Assembly (NCBI RefSeq): GCF_000685965.1
Contig: NZ_JMLE01000033.1
Coordinates: 1 to 46,489 of the forward strand
Direction: 5' to 3'
From: Arthrobacter sp. UNC362MFTsu5.1
Lineage (GTDB): Bacteria > Actinomycetota > Actinomycetes > Actinomycetales > Micrococcaceae
DNA: 46,489 bases
Numbering within the stretch: position 1 is the stretch's first letter; each line of letters begins with the position of its first letter. A model generated the notes under the pieces. That model had not been told where the DNA came from and searched no databases. It saw nothing but the letters and a program-made list of their open reading frames with translations. Below are positions 40,182 through 46,489 of this stretch, piece by piece. Made by a program: the position numbers and the translations under genes.

Positions 40182-41651
40182 TCAGGCCTTCGGCGTCCCG
40201 CCGTCGTCGTCCTTGCCTGGGCCGGGGCTGCCGCCGTCGGAGCCGGAGCCGGAGCCGGGGCCTTCGCCGCCGTCGCCGGACGCCTTTTCGTCCTCGGCCG
40301 GTTCGTCGAATCCGCCGTTCAACAGCTTCTGCAGCGCGTCGTCCACCTCGGTGTCGCTCGCTTCGGCGAGCTTGCGCCGTGCACTGAACCCCTGGGGATC
40401 ATCCAGGTCCTCGCCCGTGGGCAGGAGGTCGGGGTGGTGCCAGATGGCGTCCCTGCCCTCGGTGCCGCGTTCTTCCTTGAGGGAGGCCCAGAGTGCGGCA
40501 GCCTCGCGCAAACGGCGGGGACGCAGCTCCAGTCCCACCAGGGACGAGAAGGCGTGCTCGGCCGGGCCGCCCGTGGCACGGCGGCGGCGCACCGTCTCGC
40601 GCAGCGCCGATGCCGAGGGCAGGAACTTCTCGGTGGCTGCTGCGGTCAGCTCGTCCACCCAGCCTTCGACCAGGGCCAGCGCCGTTTCGAGTTTCTCCAG
40701 TGCCTGTTCCTGGGCGGGGGTCCGCTGGGGCATAAACACGCCCTGCGACAGCGCCTCCTGGATGCCTTCGGGGTTGCTGGGGTCGATCTCCCGGGCCAGT
40801 TCCTCAATCTTGGACGTGTCAATGTGGATGCCCCGGGCGTAGGCCTCGATGGCTCCGAGGAGGTGGCCGCGTAGCCAGGGCACCTGGACGAAGAGCCGGG
40901 CATGCGCCGCTTCCCGCACCGCAAGGAAAAGCCGGATGTCGTTCTCGGGCAGGCTCAGGCCTTCGCCGAACTTTGCCACGTTGGCCGGGAGCAGTGCCAT
41001 TTCGAGGTCGGCCAGCGGAACCCCGATGTCCGTTGAACTGACCACTTCCGCGGACAGGGCACCGATGGCCTGGCCGAGCTGCATGCCGAAGATGGCCCCG
41101 CCCATGTTCTGCAGCATGGAGGAAGCTCCGCCCATCATGGACTTCATTTCCTCGGGCATCTGCTCGGTCATGGCTGTGGACAGCGCATTCGCAATGCTGT
41201 TCGCCACCGGCTCAGTGAGCCGCTTCCAGGTGGCGAGCGTCTCCTCGACCCACTCGGCGCGGGACCAGGCCCGGCCGATCAGGCCGGTCGCGGGGAGCTC
41301 AGTGACCTGGTCAAGCCACAGCTCGGCCAGGCGCAGTGCCTCATCGATCTCGCGGGACTGCTGCGCCGTCACCGAAGGGTCGGACCCGCTCGCGGCAACC
41401 CGCCGCGCGTTGTCGTGTGCGAGCTGCCAGTTCACGGGCCCTTCGGAGGGCGCGCTCATCATGGCCTGCACCTGCGAGAACATCTGGGCCAGGAGGTTCG
41501 GATCGTCCGGAAGCCCGGCAGCCTTGGCCAGTTCAGCGGGGTCTATGTCACCCATGCCCTTGCCACCCATGAGGTTTTGTAGCATTTCCGCAAGCGGATC
41601 CTTAGGGGTGTCGTCGTCCCCATTGGACGGATTGAGTGGGTTGGAGGTCAT
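40182..41651 (-). CDS. DUF2342 family, putative zinc-dependent metalloprotease
   Basis: A 489-residue actinobacterial protein of the DUF2342 type (M. tuberculosis Rv3195 is a neighbour-matched relative). The core has a helical domain with NALSTAMTEQMPEEMKSMMGGASSM, the region IGVPLADLEMALLPANVAKF, and the metal-site-like VREAAHARLFVQVPWLRGHLL with E-x-x-H. The function is not established. The N terminus is acidic with a Met-rich segment, and the C terminus is a Gly/Ser/Asp-rich disordered tail. It is convergent with the metallopeptidase gene (20 bp apart) and divergent from the PDZ-Lon gene. Confidence 0.87.
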   Translation of the reverse strand: MTSNPLNPSNGDDDTPKDPLAEMLQNLMGGKGMGDIDPAELAKAAGLPDDPNLLAQMFSQVQAMMSAPSEGPVNWQLAHDNARRVAASGSDPSVTAQQSREIDEALRLAELWLDQVTELPATGLIGRAWSRAEWVEETLATWKRLTEPVANSIANALSTAMTEQMPEEMKSMMGGASSMLQNMGGAIFGMQLGQAIGALSAEVVSSTDIGVPLADLEMALLPANVAKFGEGLSLPENDIRLFLAVREAAHARLFVQVPWLRGHLLGAIEAYARGIHIDTSKIEELAREIDPSNPEGIQEALSQGVFMPQRTPAQEQALEKLETALALVEGWVDELTAAATEKFLPSASALRETVRRRRATGGPAEHAFSSLVGLELRPRRLREAAALWASLKEERGTEGRDAIWHHPDLLPTGEDLDDPQGFSARRKLAEASDTEVDDALQKLLNGGFDEPAEDEKASGDGGEGPGSGSGSDGGSPGPGKDDDGGTPKA

Positions 41652-41870
41652 GATCCCGCCGATCGTCGGTGTGACTGTTGATCACCTTCACGGTACCCCG
41701 CGGCCTTGGCGGCTGTCTGCCGAATCCGGCCCCGTTCGCTGTCGGCAAAGAGCGGCGCCGCCCGCTCAACGCGTAGTGTTAGTCATCGGAATATTTGCAG
41801 GCTGCCGTCAGTGCGAGCCGGTTCAGCCACGGGGCCGCGTCAGCGGGCGCAGGTACGGAGAGGTCCTTCA

Positions 41871-43034
41871 TTGACAATCACTCAGGGCGACCAGGTTCCA
41901 GGGGATCCTGCGGAACCGGGAAGCGGCAGCGGGACGACCCGCGGCAGGCTTTCCCGCCGGCCGACGTCCCGCCGTGCCAAAGCAGGCGACAACCGCTACC
42001 CCGCAATGGTGGCTTCCGGTTTGCTGGCTCTCGCGCTGGGCATCACGGCAGCCAGCCTTCCCGTGCCGTACGTCGTTGAATCACCGGGGCCCACCTTCAA
42101 CACCCTGGCCAATGACAACGGCAAGCCGGTCATCAGCGTGACCGGCCGCGAAACGTTTCCGGCCAAGGGGAACCTGGACCTCACCACTGTCTATGTCGAC
42201 GGCGGCCCTAACGGCCCGGTGAGCGTCTTCGAAGCGTTTTCGGCGTGGCTGGACAAATCCAAGGCGGTCTATCCGGAGGAGCTCATCTTTCCCACCGGGG
42301 TGACGAAGGAGGAGTCCCAGCAGGAGAGCGCAGTGGCCATGACCACGTCCCAGGAGAACGCCACGGCTTCCGCCCTGAAGGAACTCGATATTCCGTTCGA
42401 ACAGAAACTGCGGGTGGCAGACCTTGCGGATCAGTCGGCGTCCGCCGGCAAGCTGCAGGCCGGCGATGTCTTCTCCACCGTGAACGGCAAACCCGTGACG
42501 TCCCTCAGCGTCGTGCAGGAGGAACTCGCCGCCGGAAAGGGAAAGCCTGCCACCGTCGTCGTCACCCGTGACGGGTCGCAGGTCACGGAGTCCATCACCC
42601 CGAAGGAAAACGCCGCCGGAAAATTCATCCTCGGCGTGCTGCTGCAGTACGAATTCAAGTTCCCTTTTGACGTCAAGATTTCCCTCGAAAAAGTGGGCGG
42701 CCCCAGCGCGGGCATGATGTTCGCCCTGGGCATCATCGACACCGTCACCCCGGGGGACCTGACCGGCGGTAAACACATCGCCGGGACGGGCACCATCACG
42801 CCCGACGGCGTCGTGGGATCCATCGGCGGGATCGGGCAGAAGATGTACGGGGCCAGGGCGCACGGTGCTGAGGTGTTCCTTGCTCCGGCTGCCAACTGCG
42901 GGGAAGTGGTGGGACACATTCCGGACGGGTTGCAGGTGGTCAAAGTCGAGAACCTGGCCGAGGCCAGGGAAGCCGTCGCCGTGATCGGTTCAGGCGGCGA
43001 CACATCCGGGCTTCCCGCGTGCACCAGCAACTAG
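41871..43034 (+). CDS. Membrane-anchored PDZ/Lon-type serine protease (S16)
   Basis: A 387-residue protease with a basic N-terminal tail, one membrane helix (about 45-65), an extracytoplasmic PDZ domain (LQAGDVFSTVNGKPVTSLS) and a Lon-like catalytic domain with the Ser279-Lys324 pair (GGPSAGMM and IGQKMYGA), about 45 residues apart as in Lon. There is no ATPase domain, so it probably acts on exported or unfolded proteins. The start is TTG 41871, with GGAGAGG at 41857-41863 and a 7-nt spacing; the longer upstream frame lacks family sequence. M. tuberculosis Rv3194c is the neighbour-matched relative. It is followed by UPF0182. Confidence 0.92.
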   Translation: MTITQGDQVPGDPAEPGSGSGTTRGRLSRRPTSRRAKAGDNRYPAMVASGLLALALGITAASLPVPYVVESPGPTFNTLANDNGKPVISVTGRETFPAKGNLDLTTVYVDGGPNGPVSVFEAFSAWLDKSKAVYPEELIFPTGVTKEESQQESAVAMTTSQENATASALKELDIPFEQKLRVADLADQSASAGKLQAGDVFSTVNGKPVTSLSVVQEELAAGKGKPATVVVTRDGSQVTESITPKENAAGKFILGVLLQYEFKFPFDVKISLEKVGGPSAGMMFALGIIDTVTPGDLTGGKHIAGTGTITPDGVVGSIGGIGQKMYGARAHGAEVFLAPAANCGEVVGHIPDGLQVVKVENLAEAREAVAVIGSGGDTSGLPACTSN

Positions 43035-43082
43035 ACTAATTGCAGGAACTAAGCACCACCGCCACTCGTGGCACTAATGACT

Positions 43083-43113
43083 GCCGTTCACCCCAAGTCC
43101 GGGGTGTGACGGC
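43083..43113 (+). terminator. Hairpin between the protease and UPF0182 genes
   Basis: GCCGT (43083-43087) and CACCCC (43089-43094) pair with GGGGTG (43101-43106) and ACGGC (43109-43113) around AAGTCC. The stem is strong but asymmetric, with no T-run after it. It may end or attenuate the protease transcript. Confidence 0.55.
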
Positions 43114-43139
43114 GGTCCGAGCATCACGCACCCTGAGTT

Positions 43140-43145
43140 TTGACA
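43140..43145 (+). promoter_or_regulatory. -35 box upstream of the UPF0182 gene
   Basis: A perfect TTGACA. The best -10-like hexamer downstream, TATGAG (43168-43173), is 22 nt away, longer than usual, so the promoter call is uncertain. The TTG start at 43183 has GAGG 8 nt upstream. Confidence 0.4.
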
Positions 43146-43182
43146 AAACCAGTAACTGACGACCAGCTATGAGGTACCGAGT

Positions 43183-46100
43183 TTGTCCCGTCCCGCCAGC
43201 TCCACTCCGCCCGGAAGACCCCAGCCAAAGCGAGGTGCCTTGACGCCGACGTTGATCGTCGTAGCACTGGTTGTGGTCGGATTCATCTTCTTCGCCAATG
43301 TTTGGACCGATGTTCTCTGGTACCAGCAGCTTGGGTTCTTTGAAGTCTTCCTCACGGAGAACCTGGCACGCATCATCATCTTCCTGGTCGCTTTCGCGCT
43401 CATGTTCGCTGCGATGTTCTATGCCATCCGGATCGCCTACCACGCCCGTCCCGTCTACGCCCCGGATTCGGAGATCAGGGACAACCTGAACCGCTACCAG
43501 GCGCAGCTCGAACCGGTCCGCCGGGTGGTCATGGTCGGCCTGCCGATACTCTTCGGCCTGTTCGCCGGAAGCGCCGCCGCCAGCCAGTGGCAGAAAGTGC
43601 TGCTCTTCCTGAACCAGGAACCGTTCGGGCAGAACGACCCGCAGTTCAACCTCGACATCAGCTTCTACCTGATGACCCTGCCGTTCCTCGGCTTCGTCAC
43701 GGGCTTCCTGATCAGCGTGGTGGTGGTCGCCGGCATCGCGGGAATCCTGACGCATTATCTTTACGGCAGCATCCGGATCATGGAACGCGGCATCTTCACC
43801 AGCCGCGCGGCCCAGATCCACCTTGCCGTGACGGGTGCGGCCTTCCTGCTGCTCCTCGGCGTGAACTTCTGGCTTGACCGCTACTCCGCGGTGCAGAACA
43901 GCAACGGTCGCTGGTCCGGCGCTCTTTACACGGATGTCAACGCCGTCATCCCCACCAAGTCCATCCTGGCTGTCGCCGCCGCGCTGGTGGCCATCCTGTT
44001 CATCGTCGCAGCCATCATCGGCAAATGGCGCCTGCCCGTCATCGGCACGGCCATGCTGGTCATCACGTCCATCCTTGCCGGCGGTGTCTACCCGTGGGTC
44101 ATCCAGCAGTTCCAGGTGCGCCCGTCCGAGCAGACCCTTGAGAAGCCGTTCATCGAACGGAACATCAGCATGACCCGCGCAGCCTACGGCCTGGATAAAA
44201 TCCAGGAGAACCGGTACAACGCCACCACCACCGCCACGACGGGTGCCCTGGCGCCGGATGCACAAACCACTGCGAATATCCGGCTCCTGGACCCCAACCT
44301 GATTTCGGACGCGTTCTCCCAGCTGGAACAGTACCGGCCCTACTACCAGTTCCCGAGCGCACTGAACGTGGACCGGTACGAAGTCGACGGCAAGGTCCAG
44401 GACACGGTGATCGCAGTCCGTGAACTCAATCCGGACGGCCTCAGCGCCAACCAGCAGTCCTGGCTGAACCGGCACGTGGTCTACACGCACGGCTATGGCG
44501 TGGTCGCGGCCAAGGGCAACAAGTTCACCGCGGACGGCAAACCCGAGTTCCTTCAGGCCGGCATTCCGTCCACCGGTGTCCTCGGCAACGACACGACCTA
44601 CCAGCCCAGGATCTACTTCGGCGAGAACTCGCCGGAATACTCGATCGTCGGAGCCCCGAAGGGCTCGCCGAACCGCGAGCAGGACCGTCCGGCGGGCAAG
44701 GAAGGCGACGGCGAAACGCAGTACACCTTCACCGGCAACGGCGGCCCGAACGTCGGCAGCTTCTTCAACAAGGTCCTGTACGCCATCAAGTTCCAGTCCT
44801 CAGATCTCCTGCTGTCCGACGGCGTGAACGCCGAGTCGCAGATCCTCTACGACCGCAACCCGCGGGACCGCGTTGAAAAGGTCGCCCCGTACCTCACGGT
44901 CGACGGCAACGCCTACCCGGCTGTTGTGGACGGCCGGGTGAAGTGGATCGTGGACGGCTACACCACCAGCCAGTACTTCCCCTATTCCCAGCAGGAACAG
45001 CTGTCGTCGGCCACCGCCGATTCCCAGACGACGGCGGGACGCACCGTCGCCCTGCCCAACAGCTCGGTGAACTACATCCGCAACTCCGTCAAGGCAACTG
45101 TTGATGCCTATGACGGCTCCGTGACGCTGTACGCCTGGGACGACCAGGACCCGGTGCTGAAGGCCTGGCAGAACGTCTTCCCGACGTCCCTGAAGCCCTT
45201 CTCCGAGATGTCCGGGGCACTCATGAGCCACGTCCGCTACCCGGAGGACCTGTTCAAGGTGCAGCGCGAACTGCTGGGCCGCTACCACGTCACCCAGGCG
45301 GACAACTTCTACACGAACAACGACGCGTGGTCCGTCCCTAACGATCCCACCGTCAGTGATGCGGTCAAGCAGCCGCCGTTCTACATGTCGCTCCAGATGC
45401 CGGACCAGGACAAGCCCGCTTTCCAGCTCACGTCGTCGTTCATTCCCCAGGTGGTCAACGGCACAGCGCGAAACGTGCTCTATGGCTTCCTGGCCGCGGA
45501 CTCCGATGCCGGCAACCAGAAGGGTGTGAAAGCGGAAAGCTACGGCCAGCTCAGGCTCCTGCAGATCCCGCCGGAAGCCCAGGTTCCCGGCCCCGGCCAG
45601 GCGCAGAACAAGTTCAACTCGGATCCCACGGTGTCCCAGGCCTTGAACCTGCTCCGTCAGGGCGCGTCTGACGTCCTCAACGGCAACCTCCTCACCCTCC
45701 CGGTGGGCGGCGGCTTGCTGTACGTGCAGCCTGTCTACCTGCGGTCCACGGGCGAAACGTCCTATCCAACGCTGCAGCGCGTGCTGGTGGCGTTCGGCGA
45801 CAAGATCGGCTTTGCCCCCACCCTTGACCAGGCATTGAACCAGTTGTTCGGCGGAGACTCCGGCGCCTCGGCCGGTGATTCAGCCAACAACGGCCAGACC
45901 CCTCCCGCCACCGGAGGCGGCACCCCGCCCGCCACCGGCGGAACCGACGCCAAGGCGGAACTGAAGGCTGCACTGGACGAGGCCAACGCAGCCATCAAGG
46001 CGGGCCAGGAGGCCCTCGCGAAGGGTGACTTCGCCGCCTACGGAGAGCAGCAGAAGAAGCTGTCCGCGGCACTGCAGAAGGCGATCGACGCCGAAGCGAA

Positions 46101-46188
46101 GCTCGGTGCCGAAAGTGCTTCACCCACCCCGGCACCCACGGCAACCCCCTCGGCCGCGGCGACGCCGTCGCCCTCGGCAAGTAACTGA
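43183..46188 (+). CDS. UPF0182 large membrane protein
   Basis: A 1001-residue membrane protein of the UPF0182 family (M. tuberculosis Rv3193c type), function unknown. The N-terminal third has about seven membrane helices, beginning LTPTLIVVALVVVGFIFFANVW (about 20-41) and including FLTENLARIIIFLVAFALMF. From about residue 320 comes a large soluble, probably extracytoplasmic domain. The C terminus is Gly/Pro/Thr-rich, then an Ala/Lys/Glu helix likely to be a coiled coil (KAELKAALDEANAAIKAGQEALAKGDF) and a final Pro/Ser/Thr tail. The TTG start 43183 is supported by GAGG at 43171-43174. The start region encodes basic residues before the first helix. It follows the PDZ-Lon gene, as in mycobacteria. 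Confidence 0.92.
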   Translation: MSRPASSTPPGRPQPKRGALTPTLIVVALVVVGFIFFANVWTDVLWYQQLGFFEVFLTENLARIIIFLVAFALMFAAMFYAIRIAYHARPVYAPDSEIRDNLNRYQAQLEPVRRVVMVGLPILFGLFAGSAAASQWQKVLLFLNQEPFGQNDPQFNLDISFYLMTLPFLGFVTGFLISVVVVAGIAGILTHYLYGSIRIMERGIFTSRAAQIHLAVTGAAFLLLLGVNFWLDRYSAVQNSNGRWSGALYTDVNAVIPTKSILAVAAALVAILFIVAAIIGKWRLPVIGTAMLVITSILAGGVYPWVIQQFQVRPSEQTLEKPFIERNISMTRAAYGLDKIQENRYNATTTATTGALAPDAQTTANIRLLDPNLISDAFSQLEQYRPYYQFPSALNVDRYEVDGKVQDTVIAVRELNPDGLSANQQSWLNRHVVYTHGYGVVAAKGNKFTADGKPEFLQAGIPSTGVLGNDTTYQPRIYFGENSPEYSIVGAPKGSPNREQDRPAGKEGDGETQYTFTGNGGPNVGSFFNKVLYAIKFQSSDLLLSDGVNAESQILYDRNPRDRVEKVAPYLTVDGNAYPAVVDGRVKWIVDGYTTSQYFPYSQQEQLSSATADSQTTAGRTVALPNSSVNYIRNSVKATVDAYDGSVTLYAWDDQDPVLKAWQNVFPTSLKPFSEMSGALMSHVRYPEDLFKVQRELLGRYHVTQADNFYTNNDAWSVPNDPTVSDAVKQPPFYMSLQMPDQDKPAFQLTSSFIPQVVNGTARNVLYGFLAADSDAGNQKGVKAESYGQLRLLQIPPEAQVPGPGQAQNKFNSDPTVSQALNLLRQGASDVLNGNLLTLPVGGGLLYVQPVYLRSTGETSYPTLQRVLVAFGDKIGFAPTLDQALNQLFGGDSGASAGDSANNGQTPPATGGGTPPATGGTDAKAELKAALDEANAAIKAGQEALAKGDFAAYGEQQKKLSAALQKAIDAEAKLGAESASPTPAPTATPSAAATPSPSASN

Positions 46189-46222
46189 TCAGGCGCCGCG
46201 CAGGCTCCCGATAGCCTGCAGG

Positions 46223-46277
46223 CACGGCAGAGGCCGGCTTCCCCTCCGCGAGGACGGGGAAGCCGGCCTCTGCCGTG
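46223..46277 (+). terminator. 22-bp-stem hairpin after UPF0182
   Basis: Perfect arms at 46223-46244 and 46256-46277 (CACGGCAGAGGCC... pairing with ...GGCCTCTGCCGTG) around an 11-nt loop. There is no T-run, as is common in GC-rich actinobacteria. It lies 34 nt after the stop codon and separates this gene from the tRNA. Confidence 0.8.
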
Positions 46278-46374
46278 TCAGGCCCTGGGCGTATCCACCC
46301 TGTGCCGTAGAGGCCGGGTTTGGCAGGTTTGCAGCGGCCGACCATTCCCGAGACGCAGATCACGTCGCCTCAAT

Positions 46375-46403
46375 TTGGTCTGAAGTTCACCGGCGGGTAA
46401 TGT
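46375..46403 (+). promoter_or_regulatory. Promoter of the initiator tRNA gene
   Basis: TTGGTC (46375-46380), a 17-nt spacer and TAATGT (46398-46403). The expected start is about 5 nt before the tRNA. Confidence 0.6.
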
Positions 46404-46414
46404 TGTTCTTGCGA

Positions 46415-46489
46415 CGCGGGGTGGAGCAGTTCGGTAGCTCGCTGGGCTCATAACCCAGAGGTCACAGGTTCAAATCCTGTCCCCGCAAC
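46415..46489 (+). tRNA. Initiator tRNA-fMet (CAT anticodon), 3' end cut by the window
   Basis: The cloverleaf is complete to the discriminator base, and the window ends at the first C of CCA. Acceptor CGCGGGG pairs with CCCCGCA, D arm GAGC/GCTC, anticodon stem CTGGG/CCCAG with loop CTCATAA, variable loop 5 nt, T arm ACAGG-TTCAAAT-CCTGT. Two initiator hallmarks are present: a C1-A72 mismatch at the end of the acceptor stem and three G-C pairs next to the anticodon loop (GGG/CCC). It is therefore the formyl-methionine starter rather than elongator tRNA-Met. Confidence 0.96.

Noticed and set aside
41706..41870. An upstream start extending the PDZ-Lon protease by 55 residues
   Set aside because: The extra part is Arg/Ser-rich without family features, while TTG 41871 has an ideal GGAGAGG 7 nt upstream.
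43036..44490. A 484-codon minus-strand frame, opposite the start of UPF0182
   Set aside because: Low-complexity His/Asp/Glu/Arg-rich antisense of the membrane helices; no homology or start signal.
1..46489. Phage, transposon, toxin-antitoxin or defence island
   Set aside because: All long frames with motifs belong to housekeeping families, with even codon bias and no integrase, transposase or terminal repeats. The AdnAB, UvrD2 and metallopeptidase genes are core repair or neighbourhood genes here.

Overview
The window is a GC-rich actinobacterial chromosome segment, most like Arthrobacter, Pseudarthrobacter or a close relative in the Micrococcaceae. The evidence is the codon bias, the frequent GTG and TTG starts, actinobacterial families (DUF3107, DUF2342, UPF0182, AdnA/AdnB, HemQ) and gene content. 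Many neighbours match the Mycobacterium tuberculosis Rv3193c-Rv3211 neighbourhood: DEAD-box helicase, DUF3107/TetR, MoeZ, alkyltransferase-like protein, adnA/adnB, nudC, uvrD2, DUF2342, PDZ-Lon protease, UPF0182. That comparison is from memory, not a search. I see no transposase, phage gene, integrase, CRISPR array or tRNA-bounded island, so this looks like core chromosome.

Layout. 1-3.1 kb: start of a DEAD-box RNA helicase, an RNB-domain ribonuclease and a ferritin-like protein. 3.1-6.35 kb: thiamine genes, with thiE divergent from a TPP riboswitch and thiO-thiS-thiG; a pterin dehydratase/VOC fusion follows. 7.0-10.7 kb: a small membrane protein, DUF3107 and a TetR regulator, divergent from moeZ across a palindrome; then a short-chain dehydrogenase. 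10.8-23.3 kb: a whole haem pathway from glutamyl-tRNA by the coproporphyrin route: hemA opposite hemE-hemY-(secreted protein)-hemQ-hemH-hemC-hemD-hemB-(LLM flavoprotein)-hemL, closed by a 21-bp-stem hairpin. 23.4-26.2 kb: the metN-metI-metQ methionine importer on the minus strand. 26.5-39.5 kb: nucleic-acid maintenance: a DEDDh exonuclease, an alkyltransferase-like protein translationally coupled to the AdnA/AdnB helicase-nuclease, an aminoglycoside-phosphotransferase-like protein, NudC and UvrD2. 39.5-46.2 kb: YgjP-like metallopeptidase, DUF2342 protein, PDZ-Lon protease and the large UPF0182 membrane protein. The window ends in an initiator tRNA-fMet with its own promoter.

How the genes work together. 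The haem block is the most coherent unit: HemA and HemL make 5-aminolevulinate, HemB-C-D-E make coproporphyrinogen III, and HemY, HemH and HemQ finish haem b without protoporphyrin. ATGA or GTGA overlaps join hemQ/hemH, hemH/hemC, hemD/hemB and hemB/LLM. Several genes appear to be leaderless: a TAnnnT -10 box lies 5-7 nt before the start codon at eight places.

I did not find a plainly new multi-gene system. The most useful leads are small: a 14-bp tandem duplication that rebuilt the hemD start, a Cys-Pro (CPVDH) haem-regulatory-like motif at the HemA C terminus, a dyad upstream of hemQ, a pentapeptide-repeat tail on MetN, a degenerate AdnA motor with an incomplete cysteine set, and a phosphotransferase-like protein lacking the usual metal-binding Asp.
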